64,000 bases of DNA, taken from contig NC_022792.1 in the NCBI RefSeq assembly GCF_000504085.1, forward strand, positions 1,206,001-1,270,000, given 5' to 3'. Numbering within the stretch: the first letter of the stretch is position 1; each line of letters opens with the position of its first letter. Below are positions 44,551-53,608 of this stretch, piece after piece. The position numbers and the translations under genes were made by a program. Under the pieces are notes generated by a model, which did no database searches, was not told where the DNA came from, and saw only the letters and a program-made list of their open reading frames with translations. The DNA is from Pseudothermotoga elfii DSM 9442 = NBRC 107921 (lineage in GTDB: Bacteria; Thermotogota; Thermotogae; Thermotogales; DSM-5069).

Positions 44551-44720
44551 CCTTTGAATATCACAGTAAAAATGATGTTTTTCTGGAAAAAATCCTTTGT
44601 TCAAGCTTGTTCTGGAACTTAGTTAAGGCTAATGAAAGATAATGAGGTATTTGTTCTTTATTCATGCCTGTTTCAGCAAACGTACCAAGTTGGTTAAAAT
44701 AAAATGTCGTTGGGAATAAC
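44551..44720 (+). repeat. 170-bp direct repeat, copy 2
   Basis: Matches 43262-43431. Together the copies flank the PIN module and the structured RNA. The remaining 44721-44800 holds a weak TAGAAT box and the ribosome site of the next gene. Confidence 0.85.
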
Positions 44721-44800
44721 GCAAAAAGTTCATTTCTGTGTTATCTATGTGGTAGAATTTCTTTGGTAAATTTAATTCAAGTCTTGTTGGGGAGAAAAAG

Positions 44801-45997
44801 ATGAAAATTTTAGTGATCACAAATCTTGCACCAACCAATAGTAACCCTATGGCCGGAATATTTGTGGTGAAAAGGCTTGAGCAATTTACAAAATCTGATG
44901 TTGATTATTCTGCCGTATCGCTTGGGCTTGAAGACAACTGGGCCATAAAACTGGCAAGGAAAATACTGAAGAAAAATCCTGGCACACCTCTGAATCGAAT
45001 GGGAAAAGTGGAACTTACACCAATTTTGATTCGGCGCAACCTTTCAAAGGCAATTTTGTTCAAAACAGGCTTGATATCTTACTATGGATTAATAAAAAAA
45101 TATTCAAATAGAATAAAATCACTCCTTGAAGTCCCCAAATTCGACCTCATACATGCTCATGGTATGTACTCAATTCCTGCTGGAGAGATTGCATATCTTT
45201 TGGCAAAAGAATACAATAAGCCTTTTGTAATAACATTGCACGGTAGTGATGTGAATTTGCTAATGCCAAAAAGAAAAGAAAGATACATTGCGATCCTTGA
45301 AAACGCTTCAAAATGTATCTTTGTGAGTAAAGCACTTCTTGAGAAGGCAAAATCTTTTGGATACTCTGGAAAAAACGCGGTTGTGATACCAAACGGGTAT
45401 GATCCAGAGGTCTTTAAACCAATGGACAAGGATCATGTGAGAAAGGCACTTGGAATATACAGAGAAAACACACATTACGTTGGTTTTGTTGGAAATCTCA
45501 TACCCATAAAGAGGGCAGATAAACTGCCTGAGATATTCAGAAAAATAGCTAAAGAACTTCCAAACATCAAATTTCTAATCGTCGGAGATGGAGCGCTAAG
45601 AGATAAAATACTAAAAGAGATGAAAGGACTTGACGTTGTTTTTGCTGGAAGAGTGCCACAGCTGGAAGTTGCAAAGTACATGAACGCAATGGATGTGATG
45701 GTTCTTCCAAGCAGAAATGAGGGATGGCCATGTGTTGTGCTGGAAGCCCAGGCCTGTGGAACGTGTGTTGTTGGAAGCAGTAGTGGTGGAATTCCAGAAG
45801 CAATAGGCTTTGAAGAATACGTGGTGAAAGAGGGAGAAAACTTCGAAGAGAGGTTTGCCAGAAAAGTGGTTGATGTTCTGAAGAAAGGCTATGATAGAAA
45901 CAGGTTGATAGAAAGAGCAAAAGGATTTACGTGGGAAGAGATAGTGAAAAGGGAGATAAAGATTTATAGTTTGATAAGGGGGAAAAATAAAAAATGA
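44801..45997 (+). CDS. Glycosyltransferase, GT4 family
   Basis: A 398-residue GT-B enzyme starting KILVITNLAPTNSNPMAGIF, acceptor domain with DLIHAHGMYSIPAGEIAYLL and VITLHGSDVNLLMP, donor domain with VGNLIPIKRADKLPEIFRKI and EX7E block PSRNEGWPCVVLEAQACGTC. Most like capsule/teichuronic-type GT4 enzymes. Starts after GGGGAG; its stop overlaps the next ATG by four bases. Confidence 0.93.
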   Translation: MKILVITNLAPTNSNPMAGIFVVKRLEQFTKSDVDYSAVSLGLEDNWAIKLARKILKKNPGTPLNRMGKVELTPILIRRNLSKAILFKTGLISYYGLIKKYSNRIKSLLEVPKFDLIHAHGMYSIPAGEIAYLLAKEYNKPFVITLHGSDVNLLMPKRKERYIAILENASKCIFVSKALLEKAKSFGYSGKNAVVIPNGYDPEVFKPMDKDHVRKALGIYRENTHYVGFVGNLIPIKRADKLPEIFRKIAKELPNIKFLIVGDGALRDKILKEMKGLDVVFAGRVPQLEVAKYMNAMDVMVLPSRNEGWPCVVLEAQACGTCVVGSSSGGIPEAIGFEEYVVKEGENFEERFARKVVDVLKKGYDRNRLIERAKGFTWEEIVKREIKIYSLIRGKNKK

Positions 45998-47286
45998 AGG
46001 GTTTGATTTTTGCTTCTTTTAAGTTACTACCACGAGCAGGAGGACCATCTACTTATCTTTATAATCTGCGACAAGGACTTGAAAGAACACAAATAAACGA
46101 CATATTTATAATAAGTGCCTCTAAAGAGTCCCACATAAACGGAAGAAAGGAGATTAAGGACAGATATTTAGCATTTTCCATAAGAAAATGGCTTAAATCT
46201 ACTTTATTAAATATCTTCCCTAGTGCGCTAGCACAGTTATACATCATTAACCATAAAATAATATTAAAACATACTGCACATAAGCAAATCATAAAGGTGT
46301 TGATGGAATTAACGGAGAATGATATCAGATTTATTCACTTTCATAGTGTATATGATATAATGAGTTTTTTCATAGTAAGGAAAAAATTACCCTATCCTTT
46401 TTCCGAAACACCAGTCATTTTAACATCTCATTCCCCTGAAGCAACACATCGCGAAGTAATAAATCTTATCCAGGGTAATTTTCATAGATTGTTGCAAAAT
46501 GATATATCAAAAGAACGTAAATTGGAAAGATACATAAATAAATTGGAAAGATACTATCAAATGATCGATTTCCTAGCTTTTCAGAATAGTGATTACCTGA
46601 TGTTTCCTTGTGAGGAATCCACTGAACCTTATTTTGAAACCTGGAAGGAATTTGAAAGATTGTTTTCTCAAAAAAAGGTATTCTATGTACCAACAGGAGT
46701 TGAAAGACTACCGGTATTTGAAGAAAGAGATTTTATCAGAGAAAAGTACAACATACCAGTAGATTCATTCGTTGTAAGCTACGTTGGTAGGCATACAAAA
46801 GTGAAGGGATATGATCTTCTATGTGAAGCAGCTGAGGAAGTGTGGAAAAAAAATTCCAGTATTTATTTTCTAATTGCTGGGAAACAGGAGCCTTTAAAAG
46901 GACCGAAAGATAAAAGGTGGGTAGAGGTGGGTTGGACAAATGATCCAGGCAGTATTATCAATGCCGCAGACGTTTTTGTATTACCTAATAGAAGGACATA
47001 TTTTGATCTTGTTTTATTGGAAGTGATGTCTATTGGAAAGCCTGTTATTGCATCAAAAACAGGTGGCAATAAGTTTGTTGCCAGACAGTCCGAAGGAGTA
47101 CTTCTTTTCGAAGAGCTAACGCCACGAAGTCTTGCACAGAAGATATTAGAAGTAGCTTCTTGTTCCAAAAGTGTTTTGGATAAACTAGGCCAAAAAAACT
47201 TAGAAACATACGAACGATTTTACACAGTAGAACTTTTTGCAAAACGGTATAGAAAAGAAGTCGGAAAACTATTTTTTGGAGAGTGA
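45994..47286 (+). CDS. Glycosyltransferase, GT4-like
   Basis: A 430-residue protein opening GLIFASFKLLPRAGGPSTYL. The donor half shows VVSYVGRHTKVKGYDLLCEA, FLIAGKQEPLKGPKDKRWVE and LPNRRTYFDLVLLEVMSIGKPV, in which the usual EGF is replaced by YFD. Translationally coupled to the preceding transferase and followed by glf. Confidence 0.85.
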   Translation: MKGLIFASFKLLPRAGGPSTYLYNLRQGLERTQINDIFIISASKESHINGRKEIKDRYLAFSIRKWLKSTLLNIFPSALAQLYIINHKIILKHTAHKQIIKVLMELTENDIRFIHFHSVYDIMSFFIVRKKLPYPFSETPVILTSHSPEATHREVINLIQGNFHRLLQNDISKERKLERYINKLERYYQMIDFLAFQNSDYLMFPCEESTEPYFETWKEFERLFSQKKVFYVPTGVERLPVFEERDFIREKYNIPVDSFVVSYVGRHTKVKGYDLLCEAAEEVWKKNSSIYFLIAGKQEPLKGPKDKRWVEVGWTNDPGSIINAADVFVLPNRRTYFDLVLLEVMSIGKPVIASKTGGNKFVARQSEGVLLFEELTPRSLAQKILEVASCSKSVLDKLGQKNLETYERFYTVELFAKRYRKEVGKLFFGE

Positions 47287-47298
47287 GGTATATTTACG

Positions 47299-48402
47299 AT
47301 GACGTTCAATTTCATAGTTGTAGGTTCCGGCCTTGCTGGATCCACAGCGGCACGAATACTAGCAGAAGCAGGACATAAAGTTCTTGTAGTCGAGAGACTC
47401 AAACACGTGGCAGGACACTGCCACGACCAGAAAGACACAAACAACATCACCATTCACACATACGGCCCACACATATTCCACACGAACAACAAAAAAGTTT
47501 GGGATTTTGTCAACAGATTCGCTGAGTTCCACTACTACCAGCACAGAGTGCTCAGCTATGTGGAAGGAAAATTTGTGCCATTTCCAATAAACAGAGACAC
47601 AATAGCGCAGATCTTTGGAATAGAACTTGCCACATACGAAGTGGAAGAGTTTCTGCAAAAAGAAGTGAAGAAATCAAAATACAACGACCCACCAAAGAAC
47701 TTCAGAGACGTTGTGGTTTCACAGGTTGGAGAAAGACTGTACGAACTCTTCTTCAAAAACTACACGATCAAGCAGTGGGGAAGAGACCCTGAAGAGCTCC
47801 TTCCGGATGTAGCAAAAAGAATCCCTGTCAGAACAAACAGAGACGACAGATACTTTTCGGACAGATACCAGGGCATACCAAAAGAAGGGTACACGAAGAT
47901 GGTGGAGAGAATGCTCGACCATCCAAACATAGCCGTTCTTCTTGGAGTGGACTACTTTGAGATAAAAGACGAGTTGAAACCAAAGCTCACCGTTTACACA
48001 GGAGAACTGGACAGGTTCTTTGACTACGTTCATGGAAGACTGGAGTACAGATCTTTGAAACTCGAGTTCAAGACGCTGGATGTAGAGTACTATCAGCCCG
48101 TTGCGGTTGTGAACTATCCAAACGATTACGACTGGACCAGGGTGACAGAATACAAGCACTTTTTGAACGAAAAGAGCAGCAAAACCACCGTGTGCTTTGA
48201 ATATCCCCTCCCTGAAGGAGAGCCCTACTACATAGTCATGACACAGGACAACATGAAAAAGAGAGACCTTTACATGAAGGAAGTGGAGAAACTTGAAAGA
48301 ACGGGTGAGTTCATCTTCGTTGGAAGACTTGCCGAGTACAGATACTACAACATGGATCAGGTGATCGAAAGAGCGATGGAGAAGATAAAACAGGTGATAT
48401 GA
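47299..48402 (+). CDS. glf: UDP-galactopyranose mutase
   Basis: A 367-residue flavoenzyme. FIVVGSGLAGSTAARILAEA is the FAD fold; GPHIFHTNNKKVWDF and YTIKQWGRDPEELLPDVAKR are hallmark blocks. It converts UDP-galactopyranose to UDP-galactofuranose, so the polysaccharide probably contains galactofuranose. Codon use looks richer in G and C than the transferases on either side, suggesting separate acquisition. ATG directly precedes by GAGG-type site; wzx begins right after its stop. Confidence 0.95.
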   Translation: MTFNFIVVGSGLAGSTAARILAEAGHKVLVVERLKHVAGHCHDQKDTNNITIHTYGPHIFHTNNKKVWDFVNRFAEFHYYQHRVLSYVEGKFVPFPINRDTIAQIFGIELATYEVEEFLQKEVKKSKYNDPPKNFRDVVVSQVGERLYELFFKNYTIKQWGRDPEELLPDVAKRIPVRTNRDDRYFSDRYQGIPKEGYTKMVERMLDHPNIAVLLGVDYFEIKDELKPKLTVYTGELDRFFDYVHGRLEYRSLKLEFKTLDVEYYQPVAVVNYPNDYDWTRVTEYKHFLNEKSSKTTVCFEYPLPEGEPYYIVMTQDNMKKRDLYMKEVEKLERTGEFIFVGRLAEYRYYNMDQVIERAMEKIKQVI

Positions 48403-49851
48403 ATGGGAATAACCAGAAACTATTTGTATAACGTTCTTCTACAAATCTCCAACATTTTGGTTCCTCTCATAACAACTCCCTACGTAACACGTGTTCTGGA
48501 TCCTTCTGGTTTTGGAATAGTTTCTTTCGCTAATTCAATAATTCAATATTTTATACTCTTTGGAACGCTGGGCCTGAATTTGTACGGTAACAGATTGATC
48601 GCTTACGTTCGTGATGATAGGGAGAAATTATCAAAGACTTTCTGGGAACTGTTCTGGCTGAGGTGTATCACAGTTTCAATTGCCAGCGGTGCTTACATTA
48701 TTTTCCTGCTTCTTCTTAAACCTTCATTTCTGGTAGTTTATCTGATTCAGATATTGAACCTACTAGCTACTGTTTTAGATCTTTCTTTTTTATTCATGGG
48801 CATAGAAGAGTTCAGAATAGTTTCTCTGAGGGGATTCACTGCTCGTTTGATAACAGCTGGGCTGATATTTGTCTTTGTGAAAGAGAAAGATGATTTTGTA
48901 ATCTACACATCAATCAGTGCGCTTGGTAATTTGATAAGTCAATTGATAGTGTGGAAATTTCTGTTTCGGCATATCTCAAAGGGAATATCGCTATCCATAA
49001 AAGGGTTATTCAAGCACCTGCCTGGTTCCTTGAAACTCTTTGTGCCATTGATAGCCATTCAGGTGTACACAATACTTGACAGGACCATGCTTGGTATTTT
49101 GTCTTCGAAAGACCAGGTGGGAATTTATACACCGGGTTTAACCCTGGTTAAGACAGCCCTTTCTTTAATTACAGCTCTTGGGACAGTTATGTTGCCAAGA
49201 ATATCAAATCTGGTTTCCAATCGAAGAGAAGATCTTATAAAAAACTATGCTGTCAAGACTTTCGGCTTTGTAACGTACGCAGGGCTTTTCCTAACGCTGG
49301 CACTCTATTTGCTAACTCCAGATTTTGTTCCGATATTTTTTGGAAAAGAGTTTCAACCAGTTCTTCATGTAATAAAGGTAGTATGCCCAATTGTCTTATT
49401 CATATCGTGGAGTAACTTTTTTGGAATACAGCTCATGGTTCCTATGCAACTTGAAAAAGAATTCACACTTTCTGTTTTTATTGGCGCTATTACCAATTTC
49501 TCCCTAAATCTATTTCTTATATCAAAGTATGGTGCTATCGGTGCTTCTATTGCAACTGTTTTTGCAGAGTTCCTTGTAACTCTATCACAGATGATGTTCA
49601 TAAGAAAAATCATAGATGTTCCTGGGCTTCTGAGAAATTCCTGGAAACATTTCCTTAGTGCTTTTGGAACTCTGGTGATTTATCTAACCATTAACAGATG
49701 GATATCCTTCGGTGGAAGTTTTTCTTCTTTATTGATCAACGGTGTTTTACTCACAGTTTCATACATGCTCATCGAAAAACTTTTAAGAAGCGAGATCAAC
49801 GAACTTGTTTTGGGGAAAGTAAAGATATCTCTCAAGAAAGTATTCCACTAG
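48403..49851 (+). CDS. Wzx-like polysaccharide flippase
   Basis: A 482-residue MOP-superfamily exporter with about 12 membrane segments. N-terminal NYLYNVLLQISNILVPLITT-type opening followed by PYVTRVLDPSGFGIVSFANS is typical of RfbX/Wzx. It would flip lipid-linked repeat units to the outside for the Wzy-like polymerase. Last gene of the exopolysaccharide cluster. The ~200 bp after it show nothing recognisable. Confidence 0.92.
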   Translation: MGITRNYLYNVLLQISNILVPLITTPYVTRVLDPSGFGIVSFANSIIQYFILFGTLGLNLYGNRLIAYVRDDREKLSKTFWELFWLRCITVSIASGAYIIFLLLLKPSFLVVYLIQILNLLATVLDLSFLFMGIEEFRIVSLRGFTARLITAGLIFVFVKEKDDFVIYTSISALGNLISQLIVWKFLFRHISKGISLSIKGLFKHLPGSLKLFVPLIAIQVYTILDRTMLGILSSKDQVGIYTPGLTLVKTALSLITALGTVMLPRISNLVSNRREDLIKNYAVKTFGFVTYAGLFLTLALYLLTPDFVPIFFGKEFQPVLHVIKVVCPIVLFISWSNFFGIQLMVPMQLEKEFTLSVFIGAITNFSLNLFLISKYGAIGASIATVFAEFLVTLSQMMFIRKIIDVPGLLRNSWKHFLSAFGTLVIYLTINRWISFGGSFSSLLINGVLLTVSYMLIEKLLRSEINELVLGKVKISLKKVFH

Positions 49852-50049
49852 TTTACAATTTTTTCGATGAGTGCCCCTTGCAGGACAAAAAAGAATATTC
49901 CCTTTCTCTCATTCTTCGGAACCTTCCTACAAAATTCCCTAATCTTTTCTTCTCTATCCGTCACAGGGATATTTCTTATCTTACTTCTCTACAGAGACGA
50001 GATGATCTATCTGAAAAACCATTTCAAAAACCTGCACAGGTAAAAAATC

Positions 50050-51444
50050 TCAATCAGCCTCCACCAGGGCCAGAAACAGCCATGCGGGAATACCTACGAT
50101 ACCTTCGTCTTTGAAGATGGTATCCTGGGTGATGAGAATTCCTTTCCCGAACACCCTTTTCATGCCAGTATAGTCGGATTTGTTTATCCTGCTCTGGTAC
50201 TTCACTCCGACTGGAATCAGGGTTCCTTCATGGTTGTAGATGAAATCGATCTCGTTTCCTCTCTCTGAATACCAGAAGAACGGCCCGTCGTAGAGATTCA
50301 TGCCGTGGTGGATAACGTCAGAACCTTTCAAAAGATGCCTCAGCGTGAACATCTCTATGAGTTGTGGAAGTTTGATTGTTTTCCCACTGATGTCAGATAT
50401 TATATCGGCAATCACTTTATCGATCGGGTAGGTCTTTTTTTGTTTTTTGGGTCTGATGGTCTTTCTGGAAATATCGATGAAGAAGACGTTCATGAGTATA
50501 AAACTGTAGCCCAGATATTCGAAGTATTTCTGAATCGTATCAACACTTTCCACGGTACCTGTGAAAACGTCAACCAGGGAGTTCCAGGAAAATCTCTGAC
50601 CAACGATGTCTGGAAGTTTTCTGAATATCTCCAGCAAGTTTGTTCTTGCCCTTAGATATTTTTCTGCGTCTCCGAGAATGAAGTCTTTGTACACGTTCTT
50701 TGTCGTATCGGTGATTCTGCCTTTCCTCAGAAAATCATCTATTACCTTTGGAAAACCTCCTGTGTTCAGGTACTTCATGAAGTGCTCTTTTAAAAAAGCG
50801 TTTCTAAGGTATAGTCTGTTCAGATCGTTAATGGTACTTTCGAGAATTTCTTCTATCGTTTTTCTTTCAACTTCAATTCCTGAACTTCTCAGAAATTCTC
50901 CGAACGTGATGGGAATGTAAACCAGGTCTTTTCCATGACCCTTTCTTCCTGGAAGTCTTTCACTGGACCTTTTCAGGTCGTAAGCGGAAGAGCCTGTGAG
51001 AACAACAAGGCAGTCGTCGAGCAAGCCGATATCTACAAGATACTTCAACGATTTCTGCCAGTCCTCAATGGTGGTTATCTCGTCAATGAAGATATACCTG
51101 ATCTCTCCCTGTTTTCTTTCGAACATCTGAAAGTAAACCCTCACAGTTTCTATCAGATCGAACCTGTCTTTTATTCCATCACACGTGAAGAAGAATATAT
51201 TGGATGGTTTCACACCATCTTCGATCAACCTTTTGATGTAGAGTTTAAGGAAGGTGGTCTTCCCTATCTGACGAGGCCCTCTTATTGTGTATATCCCGGG
51301 TTTGTTCGGCGGAATCTTCCTAAAGAGATTTTCTGGGAAGTATTTGAATTTGCTGTTTTCAAACATCGATATGTGCCAATCAGTGTTTATAACCTCCAGA
51401 TCTCGCCACCACGGATTCATAATGTAAAGCTCGTCCATCCTCAC
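50050..51444 (-). CDS. AAA_14/DUF4143 ATPase, copy A
   Basis: A 464-residue protein: N-terminal PWWRDLEVINTDWHISMFEN, Walker A RGPRQIGKTTFLKLY, Walker B YIFIDEITTIEDW, LTGSSAYDLKRSSERLPGRKG, and a C-terminal DUF4143 domain with restriction-endonuclease-like GNEIDFIYNHEGTLIPVGVKY. The nuclease-like ExK is GxK here, whereas the fragment at 54986-55240 keeps PVEVKY. GTG start with AGGAAGTG upstream. Paralogues at 55519-56895 and, more distantly, 57637-58956. Cellular role of this family is unknown. Confidence 0.88.
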   Translation of the reverse strand: MRMDELYIMNPWWRDLEVINTDWHISMFENSKFKYFPENLFRKIPPNKPGIYTIRGPRQIGKTTFLKLYIKRLIEDGVKPSNIFFFTCDGIKDRFDLIETVRVYFQMFERKQGEIRYIFIDEITTIEDWQKSLKYLVDIGLLDDCLVVLTGSSAYDLKRSSERLPGRKGHGKDLVYIPITFGEFLRSSGIEVERKTIEEILESTINDLNRLYLRNAFLKEHFMKYLNTGGFPKVIDDFLRKGRITDTTKNVYKDFILGDAEKYLRARTNLLEIFRKLPDIVGQRFSWNSLVDVFTGTVESVDTIQKYFEYLGYSFILMNVFFIDISRKTIRPKKQKKTYPIDKVIADIISDISGKTIKLPQLIEMFTLRHLLKGSDVIHHGMNLYDGPFFWYSERGNEIDFIYNHEGTLIPVGVKYQSRINKSDYTGMKRVFGKGILITQDTIFKDEGIVGIPAWLFLALVEAD

Positions 51445-51509
51445 TGCGAACCACTTCCTGGAGAGATATCATTTCATTTCACCATATTCGTGCGAATTTT
51501 TCTATTTCA

Positions 51510-51564
51510 TTCGATAAAAACGTACGATTTTATCGGATCTGTTCGATAAATACCGACGTGTTTG
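51510..51564. repeat. 55-bp duplicated segment, copy 1
   Basis: 47 of 55 bases match 54556-54610 in the same orientation. Each copy holds two direct TTCGATAAA boxes 32 bp apart; this copy also has a palindrome CGATAAAA-N8-TTTTATCG (51512-51535). It lies in the upstream region of AAA_14 copy A. In one minus-strand frame both copies read KHVGIYR...VFIE, so a shared coding relic is the alternative. Confidence 0.7.
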
Positions 51565-51593
51565 ATTTTCAAGTCACATCTACCTGTGAAAGC

Positions 51594-51640
51594 TGTCGAA
51601 CCTGTCCGGTGTCTGTCGAGTTTGTCGACGATGTCGAGAT
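51594..51640 (+). repeat. Five-iteron array upstream of AAA ATPase 2
   Basis: Units at 51594, 51603, 51614, 51623 and 51632 (TGTCGAA, TGTCCGG, TGTCGAG, TGTCGAC, TGTCGAG) spaced 9, 11, 9 and 9 bp. The 29 bases 51612-51640 recur identically at 52881-52909. The array ends 18 bp before TATAAT (51659-51664) of the ATPase 2 promoter. A TCACA-N6-TGTGA palindrome lies just upstream near 51574. Confidence 0.85.
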
Positions 51641-51699
51641 GTAGATAGGAATTTGTAGTATAATCTAAACAAAACAGAAAACAGAACAGGGGTGATTTT

Positions 51700-52857
51700 G
51701 TGAAACGAACAGTAGCCGATCTTTTGAGTGTTCTGGTAGACAGACCGCTCAGAGAAGGTGAATCAGAATATTTGGTGGACAGGGCCAGAGAGATAAACTA
51801 TCTGAATTCAATAGCACTTCATCAACCTTTTGGGATTGTGGGTGTTTCTGGAGAGACAGGCATTGGAAAAACTACGGTACTCAACTTTGTGAATCCAGAA
51901 GGAGTCTTCACGGTCAGGGTAAACATTTCGCTCAGAGACTCCATGGAGAGCATACTCTACGATCTTTTACATAGCCTGGCACTTTCCCTGGAGAAGGTGG
52001 AGGGAGTGTCAGATCTTGCAAAAGAGGTTAGAAAGTGGATAACAGATGAAGTTTCAACCATAAAGGGCTTTTCCCTTGGTGTTTCCTTTGGTGTGAACGC
52101 CAGCCTGACACACGAAAAGTCGATTAGGCCAAGGTTCAACTTCTTCGAAGCCAGAGAAAAACTCGGAGAACTGATAAAACAGACGGTTCAGAGAAAGGAA
52201 AAATTCCTTCTGATCATAGATGAACTGGACAAGGAGAAGAAGGAAGACGTTCTCAGGGTGATAGATTCGATAAAGAATTTCATCATCATGGAAAATTTCG
52301 TTGTTGTTCTCTCTCTTCCCTTTTCGATATACCGGGAGTACGCCGCCGACAGACTGAGATGGAACGAAGCAGGAAATCTGGAAAACATATTCACAGACAT
52401 CGTTTTTGTTGAACCTCTGAAGAAACTTGAGATCAAAGAGTTGATCATCAAAAGACTTGGATCCTACATTGAACTCATCGAAGACGAAGTGCTCGATGTA
52501 GTGGCCGATTTTTCCGATGGAAACCCAAGAGATGGTCTGTGGATACTGACAAAGGCAATCTACAACAATATTCACAAAGAAAGGTTGAGTAAAGAGGATC
52601 TAATCAACTCGATCAACAGAACGATAGCAGAGTACACCGGATTAACCCTGAGCCTGACAGAAAACCAGAAAAAGGCCATCCGAGTCCTGAGAGGTTCTGT
52701 TTACTCCAGAGAAAAGATCATAGAAACACTCCAAAAAGAAGGCTTCAAGCGAACAACGGCGTATTCAGTCATGGATCAACTCCTTCAAAAGCGAATACTC
52801 CTTGCTGAAAAAGAAGGTTACAGGATCTCTGGAAAGTTTTGGTATGTGGAGATTTGA
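51700..52857 (+). CDS. Orc1/Cdc6-like AAA ATPase with C-terminal winged helix (ATPase 2)
   Basis: A 385-residue paralogue of 25623-26786, aligned over its whole length: VDRAREINYLN, Walker A GETGIGKTTVLNFVNPEG, Walker B LLIIDELDKEKKEDVLRVID, VVLSLPFSIYREYAADRLRW, sensor-2-like GNPRDGLWIL, winged-helix end (SREKIIETLQKEGFKRTTAY). GTG start after AGGGGTG. Less AT-rich than ATPase 1, so the two have separate histories. Iteron arrays of a different sequence but the same architecture lie on both sides; a GIY-YIG gene follows the distal one. Confidence 0.75.
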   Translation: MKRTVADLLSVLVDRPLREGESEYLVDRAREINYLNSIALHQPFGIVGVSGETGIGKTTVLNFVNPEGVFTVRVNISLRDSMESILYDLLHSLALSLEKVEGVSDLAKEVRKWITDEVSTIKGFSLGVSFGVNASLTHEKSIRPRFNFFEAREKLGELIKQTVQRKEKFLLIIDELDKEKKEDVLRVIDSIKNFIIMENFVVVLSLPFSIYREYAADRLRWNEAGNLENIFTDIVFVEPLKKLEIKELIIKRLGSYIELIEDEVLDVVADFSDGNPRDGLWILTKAIYNNIHKERLSKEDLINSINRTIAEYTGLTLSLTENQKKAIRVLRGSVYSREKIIETLQKEGFKRTTAYSVMDQLLQKRILLAEKEGYRISGKFWYVEI

Positions 52858-52862
52858 CGGTT

Positions 52863-52909
52863 TGTCGAATCCGTTCAGCCTCTGTCGAGTTTGTCGACGA
52901 TGTCGAGAT
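52863..52909 (+). repeat. Five-iteron array downstream of AAA ATPase 2
   Basis: Units at 52863, 52872, 52883, 52892 and 52901 (TGTCGAA, CGTTCAG, TGTCGAG, TGTCGAC, TGTCGAG), same 9-11-9-9 spacing and orientation as the upstream array; starts eight bases after the ATPase stop codon begins. A further TGTCGAT lies at 52952. It precedes the GIY-YIG gene by about 175 bp. Confidence 0.85.
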
Positions 52910-53084
52910 AGAGTGAGATCTAGGACTTTTCGTATCTTTTTTGTATAACCCTGTCGATTATTAACGTTGTCAATCAGTGTTTTTGAAGAATGGTGTTATT
53001 TAGAAATTCAGAACAAATTGTAACATTATTTAAACATAAATCACTGAGATAATTCAAGTGAATTAACTGCAGGGGGTGAAGCGA

Positions 53085-53390
53085 ATAAAAGCAAGGGAAA
53101 TTCAAAAGAAGTGGAGTCCCTTTAAAGAAGAGAAGATTAAAGACGTACCAGATGTATTTGGTGTGTATGAACTGGCAGATGAAAATAGAGAAATTGTTTA
53201 CATTGGTCATGGAAAGCTCAAAGAGCGTCTTAGTGAGCATTTTAGAAAAAAGACCTGTCCAGGGGCAAGGTTCTTCAGGTATGAAAAAACATCTAACAAA
53301 GAGAGGGCTGAAGAGAGAGAAAAAGCCCTGCTGAAGAGATTTGAAAAGGAGAACAAAAGACTGCCAGAGTGCAACAAACGGCTTGGTTGA
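53085..53390 (+). CDS. Small GIY-YIG nuclease-like protein
   Basis: About 101 residues. GVYELADENREIVYIGHGKL carries the GIY (as GVY) and YIG motifs, followed by the conserved arginine in LKERLSEHF and a terminal ECNKRLG with the usual asparagine. The GTG at 53076 lies inside the AGGGGGTG ribosome site; an ATA at 53085 has normal spacing and is preferred, so the start is uncertain. It follows the distal iteron array of ATPase 2 and precedes a cmr1 fragment by 30 bp. Confidence 0.7.
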   Translation: MKAREIQKKWSPFKEEKIKDVPDVFGVYELADENREIVYIGHGKLKERLSEHFRKKTCPGARFFRYEKTSNKERAEEREKALLKRFEKENKRLPECNKRLG

Positions 53391-53420
53391 TCTTTTCTAA
53401 TAAGTGGAGGGGATATAGTC

Positions 53421-53597
53421 ATTCAAATTCAGGCTAAAACCCCTATATGGACAGGAAATATCGATTCAAAAAGTGATACTATTCAGCCAACCGGAATAAT
53501 GGGTTCCCTCCGATGGTGGACAGAAGATCTCCTCAGAGGTATGAATGATTTTGCGTGTGATCCCACTGGCAAAACAATATGCCCTGGTGATGAATAA
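53421..53597 (+). pseudogene. N-terminal fragment of a cmr1-like gene
   Basis: From ATT at 53421, eight bases after GGAGGGG, 58 codons read as the N-terminus of Cmr1: KTPIWTGNIDSKSD, GIMGSLRWWTEDLLRGM, FACDPTG, ending at TAA. It aligns codon for codon with the cmr1-like gene at 59149, sharing its ATT start, but at the DNA level the two are clearly diverged. The PIN module begins 12 bases further on, so the rest of the gene is gone. A relic of a second type III CRISPR locus. Confidence 0.85.
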
Positions 53598-53608
53598 GAA
53601 AGAGCTTT

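Noticed and set aside
49698-50114. A 138-residue plus-strand frame overlapping wzx
   Set aside because: It overlaps the end of a well-supported flippase gene in another frame, has no ribosome site and low-complexity composition.
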